Shown: positions 1 through 5,321 of the stretch, in pieces
Layout of the letters: every line of letters begins with the position of its first letter
How positions within the stretch are numbered: the first letter of the stretch is position 1
Source of the DNA: Flavobacteriia bacterium
GTDB lineage: Bacteria; Bacteroidota; Bacteroidia; Flavobacteriales_D; Crocinitomicaceae
NCBI GenBank assembly: GCA_009923965.1
Contig: RFSL01000075.1
Location: 1-5,321, forward strand
Direction: 5' to 3'
Length of the DNA stretch: 5,321 bases
Notes under the pieces: model-generated
Databases searched by the model: none
Told to the model about the DNA's origin: nothing
The model's input: only the letters and a program-made list of their open reading frames with translations
Made by a program: the position numbers and the translations under genes

Positions 1-472
1 AGATTCCAAGAGCTCCAATATCTGCATACCCCACTGTTACTAAACTTGTTTTACGCAAACTTTTCTCACTCTGCTCATCCCCGATTTGCACTCTAACCGA
101 TGAATCTGTCCCGGAAAGAAGGCGAAGCAAAACCACCTGCTCCTCTAGCGCCTCAAGTATTGGATGAATACTGCTCGATAAATCTTGATTATCACGGGCA
201 AGATTTGAAGCACCAGCTAAAACTACCTTCTCCTCTGGGTGCTCAACTGCCATCTCAATTAAGGTAGTGACTACTATTACTGCATTGGATTTATCACTTG
301 CTCGATAATTATTTACTAACCCGTCCAGCTTTGTTGCAACATTAGAAAGTGATTGTTTGGCAATTGCTAGATTTATTTTCTTATGTAGATCTGATAGTGA
401 GCCTTCTGTAATTTCAAATTGCAACTCAACCATTCGCTGCTCGACTCTTCCAGCATCAGTAATTAAAACAAT
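1..472 (-). other. hrcA: Actinobacterial-type HrcA fragment (middle to C-terminal region)
   Basis: This part encodes roughly 150-157 residues of heat-inducible transcription repressor HrcA, which is normally about 340 residues long. HrcA binds CIRCE operators ahead of groE and dnaK operons and is released when GroEL is titrated by misfolded proteins. The N-terminal winged-helix domain is absent. The fragment begins at the strand just before GRVEQR and covers most of the GAF-like core, including VVLAGASNLAR, the LEALEEQVVLLRL helix and the VRVQIGDEQ strand. It leaves the window at GALGI, just before where HrcA proteins carry the LGPTRMDY motif. The wording of these motifs is closest to actinobacterial HrcA as I remember it. 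GC over 1-450 is about 41% by hand count, which would suit a low-GC freshwater actinobacterium, though that lineage is an inference. The family call is strong. Confidence 0.85.
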
Positions 473-544
473 CGATTGGATAAATCCAGAAATCATCATC
501 GGAAGTGCAACAGCTAAAATAGTTTTGTAGCGTAATTCTAGCAT
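1..544 (-). CDS. Chimeric open frame: MATE exporter N-terminus joined to HrcA repressor C-terminus (3' end outside window)
   Basis: An uninterrupted frame of 181 codons begins with the ATG at 544-542 and runs off the window at position 1. The start overlaps the stop of the upstream methyltransferase gene by one base (TAATG), which suggests translational coupling. Residues 1-31 (MLELRYKTILAVALPMMISG, then FIQSIVLITDA) match the first membrane helix of MATE-family Na+ or H+ coupled drug exporters. Residues from about 25 to 181 instead match the middle and C-terminal part of HrcA, the CIRCE-binding heat-shock repressor: GRVEQR at 32-37, VVLAGASNLAR at 107-117, LEALEEQVVLLRLL at 130-143 and TSLVTVGY at 166-173. 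The two families have nothing to do with each other. A protein with one exporter helix and a repressor core lacking its winged-helix DNA-binding domain is not expected to work as either. I infer an artificial join, so the frame should not be annotated as a single functional gene. Confidence 0.85.
   Translation of the reverse strand, partial: MLELRYKTILAVALPMMISGFIQSIVLITDAGRVEQRMVELQFEITEGSLSDLHKKINLAIAKQSLSNVATKLDGLVNNYRASDKSNAVIVVTTLIEMAVEHPEEKVVLAGASNLARDNQDLSSSIHPILEALEEQVVLLRLLSGTDSSVRVQIGDEQSEKSLRKTSLVTVGYADIGALGI
452..472. other. Chimera junction zone
   Basis: On the minus strand this segment encodes IVLITDA, which is acceptable both as the end of the first MATE helix and as the HrcA strand preceding GRVEQR. 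About 20 bp could therefore be identical or near-identical in the two parent genes. That is enough to mislead a short k-mer assembly graph or to prime a chimera during multiple-displacement amplification. The exact crossover base cannot be seen without the parent sequences. Confidence 0.65.
452..544 (-). other. MATE-family efflux transporter, N-terminal fragment
   Basis: About 31 residues remain: a short basic N-terminus (LELRYK), then a hydrophobic helix containing ALPMMISGFIQSIVLITDA. The pattern ALPMM-SGF-QSIVLITDA is how I recall Bacteroidota MATE multidrug/toxic-compound exporters starting, where the next residues would be AFLSR or similar. MATE proteins have 12 membrane segments and about 440-460 residues, so some 93% of the gene is missing here and replaced by unrelated coding sequence. 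The start codon overlaps the methyltransferase stop codon, so this end of the gene is in natural context and belongs to the surrounding genome. The family call rests on one helix and is therefore moderate. Confidence 0.6.
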
Positions 545-1719
545 TAGTCAACTTGGATTACAAGGCCTTTTAAATATTCTCCTTCAGGATGGTACGCATT
601 TATTGGATGATCAGGACCTTGGTGTAACTGCGCAAGAATTCTTACAGTTCTCCCTGTTTCTATTGCAGCAGCAATAATTGTATGCGTGAATAGTTGTTTG
701 TCTACAACCTGAGAACACGAAAAGGTAAAAATAATTCCGCCTGGCTTTATTTGTCGAATTGCATGGGCATTTAGTCGTTTGTATCCCTGAATTGCTTGGT
801 GTCGTTTTTCGCGGTGTTTTGCAAATGCTGGCGGGTCCAATACTATGATGTCGTAATCTTCCTTTAATTCTTTCATATAGTCCATTGCATCGGCAGTAAT
901 TGAGGCATGCTTCTTTCCAAATTTATTTAGAGAAACATGTTCTTCTGTCATTTCAATGGCTTTTTTTGAACTATCTAAAGAATGCACGAGTTTCGCTCCT
1001 TGAAGCAAGGCTTGTAAACTAAATCCACCTGAATAACAGAAGGTATTCAATACTTTTTTTCCTTTTGAATAGTTTCCTAAAAGAAGCCGATTGTCTCGTT
1101 GGTCGATGAAAAATCCAGTTTTTTGTCCTAAAACCCAATCAATTTTATATTTTACCCCATTTTCAAGTGCTTCATGTGGAGTTTCACACGTCCCAAAAAT
1201 ATAAGCATCAGCGGTTTCTAAACGCTTTGGTAATGTGTCCGCTGATTTTGAGTAAATAGCAATCAAGTCTTTTCCGAAAGCTTTCTGTAATGCACTTGAT
1301 ATTTCAGGTAAAGAGCGATGCATTCCGATAGAGTGACATTGGACAACAGCTACACCATTGTAAAAATCAATAACTAATCCTGGCAAACCATCACCTTCAC
1401 CATGACATACTCTAAAAATAGTATTCTCTGTGCTAAGTAAGCCAATTTTAATGCGTGAGTCGAGTGCCTGTCGAATTTTTTTCTGAAAGAAAGACTTATC
1501 AATTTTTTCTTCATCAAAACTTAGAATTCGAACAGCAATAGTAGCATTTTGAAAATGCCCAAGTGCCAAAAAGCGACCTTTATAATCTTGTACTTCAACA
1601 ATTTCACCATCTTCAATTTCCTTTGTATCGGTAAATAGTGCACCTGAAAAAATCCAAGGGTGTTTTCTAAAAATGGACTGCTCTTTGCCTTTTCGGACTT
1701 GTAAAATAGTATACGACAT
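544..1719 (-). CDS. rlmI: RlmI-type class I SAM-dependent 23S rRNA (cytosine-C5) methyltransferase
   Basis: A 391-residue protein, the usual length for the RlmI/YccW family. Family members transfer a methyl group from SAM to a cytosine of 23S rRNA (C1962 in E. coli). Residues 1 to about 80 form the RNA-binding PUA domain (VRKGKEQSIFRKHPWIFSGA near the start). A linker domain carries GEGDGLPGLVID at 107-118. The Rossmann methyltransferase domain follows, with GQKTGFFIDQRDNR at 198-211, SAM-binding motif I NTFCYSGGFSL at 225-235, acidic D249 at the end of strand 2, DPPAFAK at 295-301, and SCSQ at 334-337 holding the likely catalytic Cys335. The family C-terminal signature HPEGEYLKGL starts at 377. 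I chose the ATG at 1719: the open frame extends to 1914, but the extra 65 residues are low-quality sequence, overlap the divergent gene, and precede the true PUA start. Whether the Bacteroidota protein targets the same base as the E. coli enzyme is inferred. Confidence 0.9.
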   Translation of the reverse strand: MSYTILQVRKGKEQSIFRKHPWIFSGALFTDTKEIEDGEIVEVQDYKGRFLALGHFQNATIAVRILSFDEEKIDKSFFQKKIRQALDSRIKIGLLSTENTIFRVCHGEGDGLPGLVIDFYNGVAVVQCHSIGMHRSLPEISSALQKAFGKDLIAIYSKSADTLPKRLETADAYIFGTCETPHEALENGVKYKIDWVLGQKTGFFIDQRDNRLLLGNYSKGKKVLNTFCYSGGFSLQALLQGAKLVHSLDSSKKAIEMTEEHVSLNKFGKKHASITADAMDYMKELKEDYDIIVLDPPAFAKHREKRHQAIQGYKRLNAHAIRQIKPGGIIFTFSCSQVVDKQLFTHTIIAAAIETGRTVRILAQLHQGPDHPINAYHPEGEYLKGLVIQVD

Positions 1720-1724
1720 AGCCG

Positions 1725-1732
1725 CAAAGATA
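1725..1732 (-). promoter_or_regulatory. Possible Bacteroidota -7 promoter element for the methyltransferase gene
   Basis: On the minus strand the sequence reads TATCTTTG, a full match to the TAnnTTTG -7 element of the primary sigma factor in Bacteroidota. It lies 5 bases before the chosen ATG, which would give an almost leaderless transcript. I found no TTG -33 element at the usual spacing, so the call is tentative. No Shine-Dalgarno sequence is present, which is normal in this phylum. Confidence 0.35.
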
Positions 1733-1808
1733 CGCAAAGTAATAGCGTAATATTTGTATTGTTTTAACAAGTATGCAGCAGAATAACAATTATTTGCAAC
1801 ATTCTCCT

Positions 1809-1816
1809 TACTTTTG
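1809..1816 (+). promoter_or_regulatory. Possible Bacteroidota -7 promoter element for the rightward genes
   Basis: TACTTTTG matches the TAnnTTTG -7 consensus and ends 16 bases before the ATG at 1833. A TTTG at 1793-1796 is present but too close (12-base gap) to be a standard -33 element. The 113-bp gap between the divergent starts at 1719 and 1833 is the natural place for promoters of both transcription units. Confidence 0.4.
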
Positions 1817-1832
1817 ATAAAAAAAACGAAAC

Positions 1833-2093
1833 ATGTCGAACAAAAGAATTTTAAAGAAAAGCTTAAACGAATTAGTTTTTGACGTTGTAGATGAGTGTTA
1901 TTACATTCAAGCATTAGATGCTAGCAAAGAAAAAGCAACAGAGAAATTAATTGATGAAGCTGCAACATTCCAAGATTCAATTTTATCTCGTATGAAAAAA
2001 GCAAGAGGTAAAGCAGAATTTCGTGCAATCGTTCTTGATCTTGAAAAGCAAGCCGACCATTTCGTTACTTCATTGAATGCGTTAAACGCTTAA
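1833..2093 (+). CDS. Small conserved hypothetical protein (86 residues), probably all-helical
   Basis: I recognise the general look of a small protein widespread in Bacteroidota but know of no assigned function. It starts MSNKRILKKSLNELVFDVVD and has a basic N-terminus, then charged amphipathic stretches with regular Leu/Ile/Ala spacing, the segment EKLIDEAATFQDSILSRMKK at 37-56, and a C-terminal helix ending LNALNA. There is one cysteine (Cys22), no signal peptide and no membrane segment, so it is likely a cytosolic helical bundle, possibly oligomeric. It is the first gene of the rightward group, with a TAnnTTTG element just upstream and an A-rich leader instead of a Shine-Dalgarno site. Its stop lies only 7 bp before the transporter start, so the two may be co-transcribed. 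The normal codon pattern, stable helical composition and tight fit between neighbours support a real gene. Confidence 0.8.
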   Translation: MSNKRILKKSLNELVFDVVDECYYIQALDASKEKATEKLIDEAATFQDSILSRMKKARGKAEFRAIVLDLEKQADHFVTSLNALNA

Positions 2094-2100
2094 TTTACCA

Positions 2101-3477
2101 ATGAAAACGATTAATTGGAAACGTTGGCTATCAGTATTTGGCTGCCTTGCTTTCTTTTTAATACTATTTTTTACCGGAGGAAAATCTCTTTTTTGGAATG
2201 CAACTGCCTTAGGCGGTTTAATGATTTATTTTTGGATTTTTGAAGTAGTATCAATTTACATTACCGCTCTTTTCCCATTAATTCTAGCAATTCCTCTTGG
2301 GATTCTTTCTACTTCAGATTTAGCTGAAGCTTATGGAAATGGAAACGTCTATCTTTTTTTCGGAGGTTTTATTTTGGCTCTTGGTTTGGAAAAATGGAAA
2401 GTTCATGAGCAGATTGCAAGACGAATTGTTTCCCTTGTTGGAAATTCAAAACCACGAATTTTACTTGGGTTTTTATTGAGTACAGGATTATTAAGCATGT
2501 GGATTTCAAATACTGCAACAGCTTTGATGATGCTTCCAATGGCCCTTGCGATTATTCAGGCAATGCCTGTAGATCAGCAGAAATCAAAATTTTCTGTTTT
2601 TCTTCTTCTTTCAATTGCTTATGCAGCAAGTATCGGAGGAATGGCAACCCTCGTTGGTTCACCACCGAATACGCAAATGGCAAGTATCTTAGAGCAGAAT
2701 TATAACATTACAATTTCCTTTTTCGATTGGATGAAAATTGGAATTCCTTTAAGTTTGACACTTCTCCTTGCAGTTTTTGTTTATTTCTACTTCGCTTTAG
2801 GAAAGGAACGGAATGAATTACATGCTATTCATTTGGAGAAAAAACCATGGACTGTAGATCAATATCGAGCGCTTGCAGTTTTTGGCATTGTAGTTATTTT
2901 ATGGTCTTTCCGTGAGTTGATAATTGGAGCTACAGGCTTTTCATACAGAGATGAAAGTGCAGCGATTTTTGGAGGCATTTTACTTTTCATTATTCCGAGT
3001 CAGTCTGCGAAGAAACCCCTCTTAGAATGGCAGGATACCGAAAAATTACCTTGGGGTATTTTATTATTATTTGGAGGTGGCTTGGCTTTAGCTAAAATGT
3101 TGGAGACTGGAGGTGTCGTAAAAGAAATAACCCAAGTTTTTAGTTCTTTTCAAAATGTATCCATTACATTAATGGTAATTATTGTCGTTGTCATCGCTAT
3201 TTTTGCAACAGAAATTATGTCTAATTTGGCCTTGGTAACGATTTTTGTTCCAATAGTTGCAGCATTTGCATTAGAAGCTCATTTTCCAATACTCCAATTG
3301 TGTCTTCCTCTTACATTAGCTGCTAGCTGTGCATTCATGCTTCCCGTTGGCACACCTCCAAATGCAATTGTATTTTCTTCTGGCTTAATTAAAATCCATC
3401 AAATGGCAAAAATTGGCTTTATATTGAATATCATTGCCACAATAATCGTTTGCTTTTTTGCTTTCTTGTTCTTTTAA
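2101..3477 (+). CDS. SLC13/DASS-family sodium:anion (dicarboxylate-type) symporter
   Basis: A 458-residue polytopic inner-membrane protein with about 11-12 hydrophobic segments, the normal length for bacterial DASS transporters such as VcINDY. These import di- or tricarboxylates, or in some members sulfate, together with Na+. The inverted-repeat architecture is visible. Half one has GNGNVYLFFGGFILALGLEK (80-99), then SNT at 136-138 and GSPPN at 186-190. Half two has PWGILLLFGGGLALA (317-331), then SNL at 374-376 and GTPPN at 417-421, followed by the family ending with AIVFSSGLIKIHQMAKIGF. The SNT hairpin tips and the adjacent PPN loops form the Na+ and substrate carboxylate sites in known structures. 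The second SNT is SNL here, so substrate or ion stoichiometry may differ from VcINDY. The substrate cannot be read from sequence. The start follows the previous stop by 7 bp without a Shine-Dalgarno site. ArsB-like ion transporters are a more distant alternative. Confidence 0.88.
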   Translation: MKTINWKRWLSVFGCLAFFLILFFTGGKSLFWNATALGGLMIYFWIFEVVSIYITALFPLILAIPLGILSTSDLAEAYGNGNVYLFFGGFILALGLEKWKVHEQIARRIVSLVGNSKPRILLGFLLSTGLLSMWISNTATALMMLPMALAIIQAMPVDQQKSKFSVFLLLSIAYAASIGGMATLVGSPPNTQMASILEQNYNITISFFDWMKIGIPLSLTLLLAVFVYFYFALGKERNELHAIHLEKKPWTVDQYRALAVFGIVVILWSFRELIIGATGFSYRDESAAIFGGILLFIIPSQSAKKPLLEWQDTEKLPWGILLLFGGGLALAKMLETGGVVKEITQVFSSFQNVSITLMVIIVVVIAIFATEIMSNLALVTIFVPIVAAFALEAHFPILQLCLPLTLAASCAFMLPVGTPPNAIVFSSGLIKIHQMAKIGFILNIIATIIVCFFAFLFF

Positions 3478-3478
3478 G

Positions 3479-3521
3479 TTCATATAATAGTTTATATTTG
3501 GTTAAAAATAAATTATATGAA
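3479..3521. repeat. 10-bp perfect inverted repeat spanning the ligase start codon
   Basis: TTCATATAAT at 3479-3488 is the exact reverse complement of ATTATATGAA at 3512-3521, with 23 bases between. The right arm includes the ATG at 3517-3519, and the left arm begins just after the transporter stop. As RNA it could form a weak AU-rich hairpin that hides the start codon. As DNA it could be an operator. It may also be chance in an AT-rich spacer. Confidence 0.5.
3493..3500 (+). promoter_or_regulatory. Possible -7 promoter element ahead of the acyl-CoA ligase
   Basis: TATATTTG matches TAnnTTTG and ends 16 bases before the ATG at 3517. A TTG at 3466-3468 could act as a -33 element, but the 24-base gap is longer than usual. 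It lies in the loop of the inverted repeat at 3479-3521. If active, it would let the ligase be transcribed independently of the transporter. Confidence 0.35.
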
Positions 3522-5280
3522 TTCCATGCGCTTATTTGATGTGCCCTATCATCAACAAAAGAATTATCAGAAAGACACCATGTTTGTCACAAAGAAAGAA
3601 GGTATTTGGACTCCCATGGATACAACTACTTTCATCGAAAAAGCACTCCTAGTTTCGAGAGGATTAATAGCTTTTGGGATTTCAGCAGGAGACAAAATAG
3701 CCGTTGCAAGTACTAATCGTGTAGAATGGAATATTTTGGATATTGCTGTTCAACAAGTTGGGGCTATCTTGGTTCCACTTTATCCTAACATTTCTGTAAA
3801 CGATTATCGTTTTATTTTAAATGATTCAAGCACTAGAATATGTGTTGTTGGAAATAAAGAATTGTGGGATAAAATAAGTTCAATAAGAATGGATGTTCCT
3901 TCTTTGGAACATTTATTTGTTTTTGATGAAATTGAGGGCTGCTCACATTGGTCTGAAATTTCTGAAAAGGCAGAAAAAACTGATCCTTCAGAAGTGAAAT
4001 CAAGAATGGATTTAGTAAAAAGCGGTGATTTAGTTACGATTATTTATACCTCAGGAACAACCGGAAATCCCAAGGGAGTAATGCTTTCTCATGCGAATAT
4101 TTTATCGAATGTTTTTGCCTGTCAAAGTCGAATTCCTGCTGATAATAATTCCAAAGTCTTGTCCTTTCTTCCAGTTTGCCATATTTATGAAAGGATGTTG
4201 CATTACCTCTACATGTATATCGGCTGCTCTATTTATTTTGGCGAATCGATGGAAACAATTGGAGAAAATATCAGAGAAGTTAAACCAGATGTTTTTTCAG
4301 CGGTTCCAAGATTAATTGAGAAAGTATACGATAAAATTATTGCAAAAGGAGACGAATTATCAGGACTAAAAAAGAAATTGTTCTTTTGGGCGGTTGCTTT
4401 AGCAGAAAATTATGAGCTAAAAGGCAAATCACCCTTATATAAAATGCAATTAGCTATTGCTCGAAAATTAATATTCTCAAAATGGAAATTAGCGCTTGGA
4501 GGAAATGTAAAAGCAATTGCATCGGGAAGTGCGGCTTTACAACCACGATTAGCGCGTATATTTTTAGCTGCTGGGATTCCAATTTTAGAGGGTTATGGCT
4601 TAAGTGAGACATCTCCAGTGGTGACAGTCAACTCATTTGACAAAGGTATCTGTTTTGGCTCTGTTGGAACTTTAATAGAACACGTTGAAGTAAAAATTGC
4701 TGAAGATGGTGAGATTTTAGTGAAAGGCCCAAATGTAATGCTTGGTTACTACAACAATGAAGAAGCTACAAATGAAGTAATGGACAAAGATGGTTGGTTT
4801 CATACTGGAGATATTGGTGTTTTTATAGATGAGAAATTCTTAAAAATAACAGATCGTAAAAAAGAGATATTTAAGACTTCAGGAGGGAAATACATTGCAC
4901 CTCAAGCGATGGAAAATAAATTTAAAGAGTCTCGGTTTATTGAGCAACTTATAGTTGTTGGTGAAGGAGAGAAATTCCCCGGGGCTTTTATCGTGCCTTC
5001 TTTTCTCTTTTTGAAGGAATGGGCTTTGCAAAATAATCTAAATTTTGATAAGCTGTCAAACGAAGAGCTTGTTTTGAATGAAAAGATTCTTTCTAAGTTT
5101 AAGGAGGAAATAGCAGAAATAAATGAATTTTTTGGTAGTTGGGAGCAGTTAAAAAAGTTTGTTATCCTGCCCACAGAGTTTTCTATAGATGGTGGAGAAT
5201 TAACACCAACATTGAAGCTCAAAAGAAAAAAAATTATGGAAAAATACCAGAAAGAATATGCTATACTTTATGGTAATTAG
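3517..5280 (+). CDS. Long-chain fatty acid--CoA ligase (AMP-forming acyl-CoA synthetase)
   Basis: A 587-residue member of the adenylate-forming (ANL) superfamily. It activates a fatty acid with ATP to an acyl-AMP, then transfers the acyl group to CoA, feeding beta-oxidation or phospholipid synthesis at the inner face of the membrane. Motifs in order: P-loop YTSGTTGNPKG at 177-187, FLPVCHIYER at 217-226, the acyl-site and adenine motif EGYGLSET at 358-365, GWFHTGDIG at 426-434 with ribose-binding Asp432, hinge region TDRKKEIFKTSGGKYI at 445-460, and the C-terminal TPTLKLKRKK with probable catalytic Lys567. All key residues are present and the length suits the bacterial FACS subgroup (about 590-600). 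The start could be the ATG at 3517 or the one at 3526 (MRLFDVPYHQQ). The second matches the usual beginning of homologues equally well. No signal peptide is visible, as expected for a cytosolic, membrane-peripheral enzyme. Chain-length preference cannot be read from sequence. Confidence 0.92.
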   Translation: MNSMRLFDVPYHQQKNYQKDTMFVTKKEGIWTPMDTTTFIEKALLVSRGLIAFGISAGDKIAVASTNRVEWNILDIAVQQVGAILVPLYPNISVNDYRFILNDSSTRICVVGNKELWDKISSIRMDVPSLEHLFVFDEIEGCSHWSEISEKAEKTDPSEVKSRMDLVKSGDLVTIIYTSGTTGNPKGVMLSHANILSNVFACQSRIPADNNSKVLSFLPVCHIYERMLHYLYMYIGCSIYFGESMETIGENIREVKPDVFSAVPRLIEKVYDKIIAKGDELSGLKKKLFFWAVALAENYELKGKSPLYKMQLAIARKLIFSKWKLALGGNVKAIASGSAALQPRLARIFLAAGIPILEGYGLSETSPVVTVNSFDKGICFGSVGTLIEHVEVKIAEDGEILVKGPNVMLGYYNNEEATNEVMDKDGWFHTGDIGVFIDEKFLKITDRKKEIFKTSGGKYIAPQAMENKFKESRFIEQLIVVGEGEKFPGAFIVPSFLFLKEWALQNNLNFDKLSNEELVLNEKILSKFKEEIAEINEFFGSWEQLKKFVILPTEFSIDGGELTPTLKLKRKKIMEKYQKEYAILYGN

Positions 5281-5291
5281 TAACGATTTTA

Positions 5292-5321
5292 AAACAAAAA
5301 AAGCCAACTGAATTCAGTTGG
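5292..5321. terminator. Rho-independent terminator, probably bidirectional, cut by the window end
   Basis: After the ligase stop there is an A-rich run (AAACAAAAAAAG) and then the perfect palindrome CCAACTGAATTCAGTTGG at 5304-5321. It can fold into a 7-bp stem with an AATT loop. The G at 5303 would extend the stem if the next base outside the window is C. The A-run on the left gives a U-tract for leftward transcripts. A matching T-run just past the window end would make it terminate the rightward genes as well, and its distance of 24 bp from the stop codon fits that role. Confidence 0.75.

Noticed and set aside
1..544. A novel membrane-anchored HrcA-type stress sensor
   Set aside because: It would need one MATE helix to replace the whole winged-helix DNA-binding domain. 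The switch at a shared peptide and the compositional change point to an artificial join instead.
1521..1727. Open frame of 68 codons on the minus strand in a second register
   Set aside because: It lies wholly within and just upstream of the methyltransferase coding region, has no recognisable domain, and is an out-of-frame shadow.
1720..1914. N-terminal extension of the rRNA methyltransferase to an upstream ATG at 1914
   Set aside because: The extra 65 residues overlap the divergent small gene and do not fit the PUA domain. The ATG at 1719 gives the family's normal length and start.
4902..5222. Antisense open frame of 106 codons within the acyl-CoA ligase
   Set aside because: It is opposite the strongly conserved C-terminal domain of the ligase and has low-complexity Ser/Phe-rich composition with no promoter-like element. 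It is a shadow of the real gene.
2101..5280. A dedicated transporter-ligase operon for one organic acid
   Set aside because: The ligase motifs indicate long-chain fatty acids and the transporter indicates small anions. A separate promoter-like element lies between them, so shared function is not supported beyond proximity.
1..5321. CRISPR arrays, tRNA/rRNA genes, insertion sequences, riboswitches
   Set aside because: I saw no spaced direct repeats, cloverleaf-like sequence, transposase motifs or long structured leaders. All gaps between genes are 113 bp or shorter.

Overview
The window looks like a Bacteroidota (Flavobacteriia-like) genome segment. It is AT-rich, mostly in the mid-30s % GC where I counted by hand. 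Its genes lack clear Shine-Dalgarno sequences, TAnnTTTG-type -7 promoter elements precede several starts, and the proteins (an RlmI-type methyltransferase, a small conserved helical protein, a DASS transporter and a long-chain acyl-CoA ligase with a TPTLK catalytic end) read as that phylum's versions.

Layout: two genes run leftward from an intergenic region at 1720-1832. These are the 23S rRNA methyltransferase (544-1719) and, overlapping its stop codon by one base (TAATG), a reading frame that leaves the window at position 1. Three genes run rightward: an 86-residue protein of unknown function (1833-2093), then after 7 bp an SLC13/DASS-type sodium-coupled anion transporter (2101-3477), then after 39 bp an AMP-forming long-chain acyl-CoA synthetase (3517-5280). 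The window closes inside a palindromic hairpin that looks like a rho-independent, probably bidirectional, terminator.

The most striking feature is the left-hand frame (1-544, minus strand). Its first ~31 residues are the N-terminus of a MATE-family multidrug exporter of Bacteroidota type. From about residue 25-32 onward it is instead the C-terminal half of the heat-shock repressor HrcA, of a type I recognise from Actinobacteria. The switch happens inside a peptide, IVLITDA, that fits both families, so the frame stays open through a short shared DNA segment (about 452-472). The HrcA side has higher GC (about 41% by hand count). The simplest reading is an assembly or amplification chimera between two organisms living together, for example a freshwater flavobacterium and a low-GC actinobacterium. 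A real fusion gene is the less likely alternative. Sequence left of about 452 should not be trusted as belonging to this genome.

The remaining genes are housekeeping or metabolic and ordinary: ribosome modification, organic-anion uptake and fatty-acid activation. The sequence gives no sign of a dedicated novel system. The smaller curiosities are a 10-bp inverted repeat that contains the start codon of the acyl-CoA ligase, and a Ser-Asn-Leu in place of the second Ser-Asn-Thr motif of the transporter.
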